Below, piece by piece: positions 6,860 to 13,585 of a stretch of 14,540 nucleotides of DNA. The number at the start of each line of letters is the position of its first letter. Position 1 is the stretch's first letter. Both the position numbers and the translations under genes were made by a program. Source of the DNA: an uncultured Bacteroidales bacterium (lineage in GTDB: Bacteria; Bacteroidota; Bacteroidia; Bacteroidales; UBA932). The notes under the pieces were generated by a model. The model had not been told where the DNA came from, searched no databases, and saw nothing but the letters and a program-made list of their open reading frames with translations. Where the stretch lies: contig CAJOMY010000044.1 of assembly GCA_905235775.1 (NCBI GenBank), forward strand, positions 535 through 15,074, written 5' to 3'.

Positions 6860-7066
6860 ATGATCGTCATCAATGTAGATGTGATGCTGGCCCGGAGGAA
6901 GATGTCCTCCGGGGAACTCGCTCAGCGCGTGGGGATCACAGCTGCAAACCTCTCGATCCTCAAAACCGGCAAGGCCAAAGCCATCCGCTTCTCCACGCTT
7001 GAATCCCTCTGTGAGGCGCTGGACTGTCAGCCCGGCGACCTGCTCGAATACGTCCCGGACCCGTAG
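6860..7066 (+). CDS. Small XRE-family helix-turn-helix regulator, YozG-like
   Basis: A 68-residue protein that is almost entirely a Cro/C1-type DNA-binding domain. The helix-turn-helix covers about 16-40 (GELAQRVGITAANLSILKTG). The C-terminal LCEALDCQPGDLLEY (50-64) is characteristic of YozG-like regulators. In many genomes such proteins are encoded next to a DUF2975 membrane protein; none is present here. The gene instead follows the flotillin gene after a 6-bp gap, so it is probably co-transcribed with it and may regulate this operon, although that is only inferred from position. It ends 4 bp from the convergent radical SAM gene. Confidence 0.85.
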   Translation: MIVINVDVMLARRKMSSGELAQRVGITAANLSILKTGKAKAIRFSTLESLCEALDCQPGDLLEYVPDP

Positions 7067-7070
7067 GCCT

Positions 7071-7826
7071 CTAACCTTTGATATCAATGCTGAACCCCTC
7101 GTCGAGCAGCGGCTGGACGAGGGTTCTCATTTCTGCGGCGGAGATCTTCTCCAGGCCGGCGGCCGGGGTGGGGCGGTCGATGGTATAGACCATGATTTGC
7201 CGGGGCCGGAGGTCCCGGACGATATCCATCCAGCCGTCCAGCACCTCGGGGCTGGACGAGTCGAAGTCCGGGCTGCGCAGGAACATGGTCTGGAGGACGA
7301 AATCCCCGTGGAAGCCGCGCAGGGCCTCCAGCACGCGCTCCAGGCGGTAGCCGGGGGCCGGACGGTCGATGCGGGCGATGAGCTCGTCCGTGGGGGCGTC
7401 GATCTTCAGGATGGGATTGTCCACCCGCTTCAGGGCCGCCGCGACCTCCGGGACGTGCACCCGCGTGGCGTTGGACAGCACCGAGACCCGGGCGGCGGGG
7501 CAGTAGGCGTCGCGCAGGCGGAGCGTGTCGTCGATGATGCGGGGGAACTCCGGGTTGAGGGTCGGCTCCCCGTCGCCGGAGAAGGTGATGGAGTCGATTT
7601 GCGTGCCGTCCAGCAGGCAGGCGGCCAGTTTGTCCTCGAGGGCGGAGCGTACCTGGGCGGCGGTGGGGAGGACCTGGTCGTCGCGGCCGTCCCTGTTCCA
7701 GCCGCATTCGCAGTAGATGCAGTCAAAATTGCAGAACTTGCCCCGGGTCGGCAGCAGGTTGATGCCGAGCGAGGATCCCAGCCGGCGGCTGTGGATGGGA
7801 CCGAAAACCGTTTCTTCGCGAATCAT
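7071..7826 (-). CDS. Radical SAM protein, COG0731 (wyosine-synthetase-like) family
   Basis: Predicted radical S-adenosylmethionine enzyme. The [4Fe-4S] cluster motif CNFDCIYC has cysteines 32, 36 and 39 counted from the chosen start, followed closely by another cysteine (CECGW). TFSGDGEPTLNPEF is the usual GGE-type region that contacts SAM in this family. The N-terminal VFGPIHSRRLGSSLGINLLP is typical of bacterial COG0731 proteins, whose archaeal relatives act in wyosine synthesis; the bacterial role is unknown. A longer reading frame opens at 7865. I prefer ATG 7826 because it gives the conserved N-terminus and because a candidate -7 box overlaps 7865. The product is 251 residues. It is divergent from purC. 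Confidence 0.85.
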   Translation of the reverse strand: MIREETVFGPIHSRRLGSSLGINLLPTRGKFCNFDCIYCECGWNRDGRDDQVLPTAAQVRSALEDKLAACLLDGTQIDSITFSGDGEPTLNPEFPRIIDDTLRLRDAYCPAARVSVLSNATRVHVPEVAAALKRVDNPILKIDAPTDELIARIDRPAPGYRLERVLEALRGFHGDFVLQTMFLRSPDFDSSSPEVLDGWMDIVRDLRPRQIMVYTIDRPTPAAGLEKISAAEMRTLVQPLLDEGFSIDIKG

Positions 7827-7862
7827 GTCCGAACTGTTGATAAAGTGTTGAAAAACGCCCGG

Positions 7863-7870
7863 CAAAAATA
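7863..7870 (-). promoter_or_regulatory. Candidate -7 box for the radical SAM gene
   Basis: Minus-strand TATTTTTG matches TAnnTTTG. It lies 36 bp upstream of the chosen ATG at 7826. No convincing -33 element is seen at the expected distance, and the tract is A/T-rich, so a chance match is possible. Confidence 0.3.
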
Positions 7871-7878
7871 ATTATTTT

Positions 7879-7911
7879 TTTTCATGGAGTTGGAAAAAAC
7901 CAGTAACTTCG
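7879..7911 (+). promoter_or_regulatory. Candidate promoter of purC
   Basis: TAACTTCG (7904-7911) differs from TAnnTTTG at one position and sits 23 bp before the purC ATG. A T-rich tract ending TTTTC (7879-7883) is 20 bp upstream as a possible -33 element. The position is right but the match is imperfect. Confidence 0.35.
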
Positions 7912-7934
7912 TGGGCGCATTATCAAACTGTATC

Positions 7935-8876
7935 ATGAAAGCCATTCTCAGCACCGATTTCCATTTCCCCGGACAGGTTGCCCGGTACACCGGCAAGGTC
8001 CGTGACGTGTACAGCATAGGTTCCGACTATCTCGTGATGGTCGCCACCGACCGCATTTCCGCCTTCGACGTCGTCCTGCCCAAGGGGATTCCCTACAAGG
8101 GTCAGGTCCTCAATCAGATAGCATCCAAGTTCCTGGACGCCACGGCCGACATCCTTCCGAACTGGAAGGTCGCCGAGGTGGATCCGATGGCCACGATCGG
8201 CTGGCGCTGCGAGCCCTTCAAGGTGGAGATGGTGATCCGCGGCTACCTCACCGGCCACGCCTGGCGCGAGTACAAGGCCGGGAAGCGCAGCCTCTGCGGC
8301 GTCGCCCTGCCGGAGGGGATGGTGGAGAACCAGAAGTTCCCCGAGCCCATCATCACCCCGACCACCAAGGCCGCCGAGGGGCATGACGAGGATATCAGCA
8401 AGGAGGAGATCATCGCGCAGGGCATCGTCTCCCGCGAGGACTACGAGCAGCTCGAAGCCTATACCCGCGCCCTGTTTGCGCGCGGCACGCAGATCGCGGC
8501 CGGCAAGGGCCTGATCCTCGTGGACACCAAATACGAATTCGGCAAGCGCGACGGCCGCATCATCCTGATGGACGAGATCCACACCCCCGATTCCTCCCGC
8601 TATTTCTATGCGGAAGGCTATGAGGAGCGCCTCGCCCGGGGCGAACGCCAGAAGCAGCTCTCCAAGGAATTCGTGCGCGAGTGGCTGATGGCCGGCGGCT
8701 TCCAGGGCCAGGCCGGACAGCAGGTCCCGGAGATGACCGATGAGGTCGTCGCGGGCATCACCGACCGCTACGTGGAGCTCTACGAGCACATCACCGGCGA
8801 GAAGTTCGTCCCCGCCCCCGACGCGGACGCCGCCGCCCGCATCGAAGCCAACATCCTGAAATTTCTCAATAAATGA
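7935..8876 (+). CDS. purC: SAICAR synthetase (phosphoribosylaminoimidazole-succinocarboxamide synthase)
   Basis: Cytoplasmic enzyme of de novo purine synthesis. It uses ATP to join aspartate to CAIR, making SAICAR. The ATP/substrate motifs are GKVRDVY (20-26) and TDRISAFDVVLP (38-49). Later family segments are VIRGYLTGHAW, ITPTTKAAEGHDE, LVDTKYEFG and LMDEIHTPDSSR. With ATG 7935 the product is 314 residues, the long form common in Bacteroidetes. A start at 7884 would add 17 residues with no family similarity and would fall within the likely promoter. The gene is followed by purB after 128 bp that contain a large inverted repeat. Confidence 0.95.
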   Translation: MKAILSTDFHFPGQVARYTGKVRDVYSIGSDYLVMVATDRISAFDVVLPKGIPYKGQVLNQIASKFLDATADILPNWKVAEVDPMATIGWRCEPFKVEMVIRGYLTGHAWREYKAGKRSLCGVALPEGMVENQKFPEPIITPTTKAAEGHDEDISKEEIIAQGIVSREDYEQLEAYTRALFARGTQIAAGKGLILVDTKYEFGKRDGRIILMDEIHTPDSSRYFYAEGYEERLARGERQKQLSKEFVREWLMAGGFQGQAGQQVPEMTDEVVAGITDRYVELYEHITGEKFVPAPDADAAARIEANILKFLNK

Positions 8877-8984
8877 TTTTCCGCCGCCTGACGGAAAGCG
8901 GAGCGGAAATTGGTTTTTCGGCAAACCTGTCCGAAAAATAATTTCCGGCCGCCCGTCCGGAAGACTCCGTCAGGCGGCAGAAAA
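8877..8984 (+). repeat. 108-bp imperfect inverted repeat between purC and purB
   Basis: Three nested stems make one long hairpin. The outer stem pairs 8877-8895 with 8966-8984, 19 positions with one mismatch; its core GCCGCCTGACGGA (8883-8895) matches TCCGTCAGGCGGC (8966-8978). The middle stem pairs CGGAAATT (8904-8911) with AATTTCCG (8940-8947). The inner stem pairs TTTTTCGG (8914-8921) with CCGAAAAA (8931-8938) around a 9-nt loop. On the plus strand the hairpin is followed by adenines, not a T-run, so it is not a standard terminator for purC. It could be a dispersed palindromic repeat, an RNA stability element or a regulatory leader for purB. Confidence 0.85.
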
Positions 8985-9004
8985 ATTAAAAAGAAGAAGA
9001 TAAT

Positions 9005-10300
9005 ATGATTGAGCGATATTCCAGAAAGGTCATGCGGGACGTGTGGACCGAAGAGAACAAGTTCAGCGCCTACCTCGAAGTCGAAACCCTCTCCTGCGAG
9101 GCCTGGAGCCAGCTGGGCGTCATCCCGGCGGAAGATGTGGACAAGATCCGCGCGAACGCCACATTCCGGGTGGACCGCATCAAGGAGATCGAGGAGCAGA
9201 CCCGACACGATGTCGTCGCCTTCACCCGCGCCGTCAGCGAAAGCCTCGGCGAAGAGCGCAAATGGGTCCACTACGGCCTCACCTCCACGGATGTCGTGGA
9301 CACCGCCAACGGCTACCTCCTCAAGCAGGCGGACACGATCCTGCTGAAGGATCTCGAAGAATTCCTGGAAGTCCTGAAGAAGCGGGCCCTGGAATTCAAG
9401 GACACCCCCTGCATCGGCCGCACGCACGGCATCCACGCCGACATCACGAGTTTCGGCCTGAAATGGGCCCTGTGGTACGAGGAGATGAAGCGCAACATCG
9501 AGCGATTCCAGTATGCCCGCAAGGGCGTCGAGGCCGGCAAGATGAGCGGTGCCGTGGGCAATTTCGCCAACATCCCGCCCTTCATCCAGGACTACGTCTG
9601 CGGGAAGCTGGGCATCGCCTCCGCGGACATCTCCACACAGGTGCTCCAGCGCGACCGCCATGCCTTCTACATGGCCACCCTGGCCGTGATCGCCTCCACC
9701 CTGGAGCAGATGGCCTTCGAGGTGCGCAACCTCCAGCGGACCGAGGTGCGCGAGGCCGAAGAGGCCTTCCGCAAGGGCCAGAAGGGCTCGAGCGCCATGC
9801 CGCACAAGCGCAACCCGATCAGCAGCGAGAACATCTGCGGCTGCGCCCGCGTGATGCGCGGCTACGCGTCCGCCTTCTGCGAAAACGTGGCTCTCTGGCA
9901 CGAGCGGGACATCTCCCACTCCTCCACGGAGCGCATCATCCTCCCGGACGCGACGGAACTGCTGGACTACATGCTCAACCGCTTCAAGGGGATCCTCGAG
10001 AACCTGACGGTCTATCCGGAGAATATGATGGGGAACATCTGGCGCACCCACGGCGTCATCTTCGCCCAGCGCGTGATGAACGCCCTGATCGGCAAGGGCC
10101 TGGCGCGCGAGACGGCCTACGACACCGTGCAGCCCATCGCCATGAAGGCCTGGAGCGAAGGGCTCGACTACAAGACGCTGCTGCGCGCCGATGCCGGCGT
10201 GATGGCGCAACTCACGGAAGAAGAGCTCGACAGCTGCTTCACCCTCGACTATTACTTCAAGAACGTCGACTACATCTACCAGCGTGTAGGAATCCTCTGA
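9005..10300 (+). CDS. purB: Adenylosuccinate lyase
   Basis: Cytoplasmic lyase acting twice in purine synthesis: it removes fumarate from SAICAR to give AICAR, and from adenylosuccinate to give AMP. The fumarase/aspartase superfamily signature GSSAMPHKRNP is at about 261-271. The conserved histidine in GRTHG is His141, and TSTDVVDTA lies near 92-100. Length 431 is normal. The start is preceded by an A/G-rich stretch (AAAAAGAAGAAGATAAT) without a strong Shine-Dalgarno, as usual in Bacteroidetes. It lies downstream of purC and only 5 bp upstream of the beta-barrel gene, so those two are likely co-transcribed. Confidence 0.96.
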   Translation: MIERYSRKVMRDVWTEENKFSAYLEVETLSCEAWSQLGVIPAEDVDKIRANATFRVDRIKEIEEQTRHDVVAFTRAVSESLGEERKWVHYGLTSTDVVDTANGYLLKQADTILLKDLEEFLEVLKKRALEFKDTPCIGRTHGIHADITSFGLKWALWYEEMKRNIERFQYARKGVEAGKMSGAVGNFANIPPFIQDYVCGKLGIASADISTQVLQRDRHAFYMATLAVIASTLEQMAFEVRNLQRTEVREAEEAFRKGQKGSSAMPHKRNPISSENICGCARVMRGYASAFCENVALWHERDISHSSTERIILPDATELLDYMLNRFKGILENLTVYPENMMGNIWRTHGVIFAQRVMNALIGKGLARETAYDTVQPIAMKAWSEGLDYKTLLRADAGVMAQLTEEELDSCFTLDYYFKNVDYIYQRVGIL

Positions 10301-10305
10301 TACCC

Positions 10306-12143
10306 ATGAGAGCCCTCCGGCGCATCCTTTCCGTCACCCTGCTGCTCCTGCTGGCTTCGACGATGCTGAAGGCGCAGTGGTCCGGCAGCGTGAACCTGTC
10401 GGGCGGCTACGGATGGCTGCCCCTGACGGATGAAATGGACCGGGCCGTGGAGGAGGAACTCGGGTTTCCGAAGGGCTGGAAGCCGGATTTCCTTGTCCAT
10501 TCGCTGGCGCAGGCGGGGCTGAACCTGCGCTACACCGCTCCGAAGTGGACCTGGAAGACCACCCTGGACGGCCGCTGGGAGCCCAAAGGAACGGACAACC
10601 AGCGCGGCAGCATCACGGATAAGTTCGAGTTCGTGGAGAAGTTGGTCCAGACCAGCCCCTTGTCCCTGAACCTGCGCTCGGATGTGTCCTGGAATCCTGC
10701 GCGCGGCCGGTCGTACGATTTCTGGGGCCGCTACCAGTACAAGCACGACGCCGGGGTGAACGAAACCGGCCGGTTGTCCGTTCCGGATGATCCCGAAGCG
10801 AAGACGGGCCTGAGTTATTACTACGAGGAACCCTCGATGAACGAGCATCTCTTCGCGCTGGGAGGCGGGACGCGGCACGAACTCGGATCGTCCCGCCGGG
10901 TCCTGCAGTCGGTCTTCTCCTTCGAGGGGAAGCTGAACAGCCAGCAGAACCGGTGGATGGTGCTCAAGGCCGATGCGCGCTCCGTGACGGGCAATCCCTC
11001 GGACGAGTTGAACCTGGCGGCCAGCGTGTACCGCATCACGCCCCGCAATGAAGACTTCAACGTTACCGCACGGGTGCATTACCGGGATTCGCTGGTCCGG
11101 GGACCCGTAAACTTCGTGCTGGATCCGGGGTTCCGACTTGACTCTCAGCATGAGAACGACCTGAACAGCGGCGCCAACCTGGACCTGGCTGAATACGAAC
11201 GCTCTGGCCGGATGGTGTGGCGGGATTCGGTCCGGCTGCGCGAGCAATTCGATTACCTGACCCGTACGTAGCCGGCGACCTGGCCTGGAAGCGGCTCCGG
11301 GTCCATTTCGACTATGGTCTCCAACTCTACGGCCGACGGCTGAACAACGAGGAGCACCGGCAACCGATGCAGTGGCGGAATATCTATCCGGTCGGAAACG
11401 GCACGGTGACCTGGCAGATCAACCCCCGGCACGGGCTGAGCCTGGAGAATACCCTGTCCGTGTCGCACCCCGACTACTTCAAGATCTGCTGGTACGAGCG
11501 GACGGGCGGATACTTGAACCAGCTCTACCGGGGCAACGAGGAACTGCTGTCCACCAGCACGGACAAATATGCCCTGGCCTATGAGTTCAAACCCAAGCGT
11601 TTCCGGACCCGGACAACCTTGGCGATGACCCGCAAGATCAACGAAATCGACCAGACCTGGTCCAACCAGGAGATCGAGGGACGCCTGTACAAGGTGTTCA
11701 CCTGGCTCAACGCGGCCGACAGCTGGACGTTCGGGGCTACGGAGCGGCTGGAGTGGGAGGGGAAGATCGTGACGGCCCGCATGGAGCTGACCTACAACCA
11801 GACGTTGCGTTCCGTCCGGGAGACGGGCGCGACCAAGCGGACTTTCGACTGGAACCTGACCTCCGGCGTGACGATCCGTCCGGGCGCAGGCTGGGAGATC
11901 AGCACGGACACCCGCTACCAGAGCAAGGTGCAGACCTTCTTCTCGTTGTTCGACCAGTATTGCGTGTTCAACGCCCGTGTCCAGAAGAAACTCCAGAAGG
12001 TCACCGTTTATCTGGAAGGCCGGGACCTGCTGGACGGCGTGCGCACGACCACCTTCGAGTCGGCCGACCACAAGGAAATGTGGGAGGAGCGGGTGCGCAA
12101 CAACCGCCGCCTGATCATTCTGGGCGTGAACTGGTCTTTCTAG
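10306..12143 (+). pseudogene. Outer-membrane beta-barrel protein of unknown function, interrupted by a one-base frameshift
   Basis: The first frame runs from ATG 10306 to TAG 11269-11271. The protein then continues in the -1 frame to TAG 12141-12143. The first part has a signal peptide (about 1-23, LLLLLASTMLKA then Q). Both parts have the alternating aromatic/charged pattern of a beta barrel, and the product ends in phenylalanine (LGVNWSF). Joining at about 11263-11268 gives FDYLTR followed by YVAGDLAWKRLR, an uninterrupted barrel strand. A single missing T (CGT-AC for CGTTAC) would explain the break. Restored length is about 612 residues. I recognise no plug or carboxypeptidase-like domain and cannot name a ligand. 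No slippery heptamer is seen, so programmed frameshifting is unlikely; a real mutation or a sequencing error are both possible. Confidence 0.8.
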
Positions 12144-13405
12144 CGGAGTACGATCTCCTTGCGGTCGGGACCGACGGAGATAATCTTGACCGGGCAGCCG
12201 GTCTCCCTCTCGATGAAGGAGATGTAGTCCTTGAGCTCCTGCGGGAAATCCTCATAGCGGCGCACGCTGGTGATGTCGCACTTCCAACCCGGGAACTCCC
12301 GGTATATCGGCTTCACCTGCTCCCCGTTCTCGAAGGGGAACCAGTCCAGCTGCTCCCCGCCGATCTCATAGGCAGTGGCTACTTTGATGGTGTCGAAGCT
12401 GTTGAGGACGTCGGCCTTCATCATGATCAGTTCGCTCACGCCGTTCATCATCACGGCATACTTGAGCGCGACAAGGTCCAGCCAGCCGCAGCGGCGCGGG
12501 CGGCCGGTCGTGGCGCCGAATTCGTGGCCGATGCGGCGCAGCTCCTCTCCGGTCCCGTCGAAGAGTTCGGTGGGGAAGGGGCCGCTGCCCACGCGGGTGC
12601 AATAGGCCTTGAAGATGCCCATGACCTTGCCCACGCGGTTGGGGGCGACGCCGAGGCCGGTGCAGACGCCGGCAGACATCGTGTTGGAGGAGGTGACGAA
12701 GGGGTAGGTGCCGAAGTCGATGTCCAGCATCGATCCCTGGGCACCCTCGGCGAGTACGGGAACGTCGTTGCTGAGGTAGTCATTGATCACAAGCTCGCTC
12801 TCGATGAAGGAGAAGCGCCTGAGCGCCTCCACGGCCTCCATCCACTGCTGCTCATAGTCGGTGATATCATATTCGAAATCATACTGGGAGAGCAGTCCGA
12901 AATGTTTCTGTTTGAGCGCGTTGTATCGATCCTGGAATTCCGGGGAGAGGATGTCCCCGACGCGCAGGCCGTTGCGGCCGGTCTTGTCCATATAGGTGGG
13001 TCCGATGCCCTTCAGGGTGGAGCCGATCTTGCCCTTGCCCTTGGCGGCTTCGCTGGCGGCGTCCAGCATCCGGTGCGTCGGCAGGATGAGGTGGGCGCGC
13101 TTGGAGATCAGGAGCTTGCCGGTGATGCTGCCGGCCTTCTGCTCGATGGCGCGGATCTCGTCCATCAGGATCACCGGGTCGATTACGACGCCGTTGCCGA
13201 TCACATTGACCGAATCCGGGCGGAAAATGCCGGAGGGGACGGTATGCAGCACGAAGCGGTCACCGTCGAAGACCAGCGAGTGGCCCGCGTTGGGGCCGCC
13301 CTGGAAGCGCGCGATTACCTTATACGCCGGGGTCAGGACGTCGACCACCTTGCCTTTGCCCTCATCGCCCCACTGGAGCCCGAGCACTACGTCGATTTTC
13401 TTCAT
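12140..13405 (-). CDS. purA: Adenylosuccinate synthetase
   Basis: Cytoplasmic GTP-dependent ligase that joins aspartate to IMP to form adenylosuccinate, the first committed step to AMP; PurB then releases AMP. The GTP-binding loop QWGDEGKGK is at 11-19, with catalytic Asp14. GPNAGHS contains His42, the second catalytic residue. GIGPTYMDKTGRNGLR and TTGRPRRCGWLDL are further family signatures. Length 421 is slightly shorter than the usual 427-432 but no motif is missing. It is convergent with the beta-barrel gene, and the two share a CTAG at their stops. It is divergent from the MATE gene. Confidence 0.96.
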   Translation of the reverse strand: MKKIDVVLGLQWGDEGKGKVVDVLTPAYKVIARFQGGPNAGHSLVFDGDRFVLHTVPSGIFRPDSVNVIGNGVVIDPVILMDEIRAIEQKAGSITGKLLISKRAHLILPTHRMLDAASEAAKGKGKIGSTLKGIGPTYMDKTGRNGLRVGDILSPEFQDRYNALKQKHFGLLSQYDFEYDITDYEQQWMEAVEALRRFSFIESELVINDYLSNDVPVLAEGAQGSMLDIDFGTYPFVTSSNTMSAGVCTGLGVAPNRVGKVMGIFKAYCTRVGSGPFPTELFDGTGEELRRIGHEFGATTGRPRRCGWLDLVALKYAVMMNGVSELIMMKADVLNSFDTIKVATAYEIGGEQLDWFPFENGEQVKPIYREFPGWKCDITSVRRYEDFPQELKDYISFIERETGCPVKIISVGPDRKEIVLR

Positions 13406-13441
13406 AATGATAATAGATGTTCAAATGTTGATTCCAAAGTT

Positions 13442-13472
13442 TAAAGGTAACAAGAATCTTCGAAATCCCCAA
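13442..13472 (-). promoter_or_regulatory. Candidate promoter of purA
   Basis: On the minus strand TTG (13472-13470) is followed after exactly 20 bp by TACCTTTA (13449-13442), one mismatch from TAnnTTTG. Transcription would start near 13437, giving a leader of about 32 nt before the purA ATG at 13405. The -33 element lies in the loop of a perfect dyad. Confidence 0.45.
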
Positions 13473-13482
13473 CGGGATTTTG
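13461..13482. repeat. Short palindrome overlapping the purA -33 element
   Basis: AAATCCC (13463-13469) and GGGATTT (13474-13480) flank CAAC, with two further pairs outside (C13461-G13482 and a G-T wobble). The dyad is centred on the proposed -33 of purA, the position of an operator. It has no T-run in either direction that would make it a clear terminator. Confidence 0.45.
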
Positions 13483-13546
13483 CGAAAATAGCTTATATTT
13501 GTCTTCGGTAGCTTCGCATTTTCGCGCCAGCGGCCAGGCTGCACCT

Positions 13547-13577
13547 GGTTACATTCCGTTTTTTTCACGTATCTTTG
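13547..13577 (+). promoter_or_regulatory. Promoter of the MATE transporter gene
   Basis: TATCTTTG at 13570-13577 matches TAnnTTTG exactly, eight bases before the ATG. The -33 position (13547-13549, GGT) is a poor match. A leader of only a few bases is predicted. A second TAnnTTTG match (TATATTTG, 13494-13501) lies further upstream without a -33 at the right distance. Confidence 0.5.
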
Positions 13578-13585
13578 CGCCTGCA

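Noticed and set aside
5453..7087. A 544-codon open frame on the minus strand opposite the flotillin gene
   Set aside because: Its Gly/Leu/Asp/Val-rich low-complexity product mirrors the GAG/GCC/AAG codons of the flotillin coiled coil. It has no recognisable domain and the plus-strand gene is certain.
7884..7934. Upstream ATG at 7884 as the purC start
   Set aside because: The added 17 residues do not resemble PurC and would overlap the likely promoter; ATG 7935 gives the standard N-terminus.
8877..8984. Intrinsic terminator after purC
   Set aside because: The hairpin is strong but is followed by adenines rather than a U-run on the purC strand.
7923..10210. Long minus-strand frames opposite purC and purB (7923-8924 and 8780-10210)
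   Set aside because: Both are low-complexity complements of certain purine genes.
9043..10305. A 742-codon frame running through purB into the beta-barrel gene, suggesting a fusion
   Set aside because: The part over purB is an Arg/Gly/His-rich out-of-frame reading. The real barrel gene starts at 10306 with a clear signal peptide.
11255..11275. Programmed -1 ribosomal frameshift in the beta-barrel gene
   Set aside because: No X-XXY-YYZ slippery heptamer and no clear downstream pseudoknot; a mutation or sequence error is simpler.
11753..13444. A 563-codon plus-strand frame over the end of the barrel gene and purA
   Set aside because: Antisense shadow of purA; no domain and no start signal.
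13482..13525. Inverted repeat GCGAAAAT (13482-13489) / ATTTTCGC (13518-13525)
   Set aside because: Only 8 bp with 28 bp between the arms in AT-rich DNA; this could easily occur by chance and does not line up with either promoter.
13406..13585. Purine riboswitch in the purA/MATE divergent region
   Set aside because: The conserved junction blocks of guanine, adenine or PreQ1 riboswitches are not found, and the predicted purA leader is only about 32 nt.
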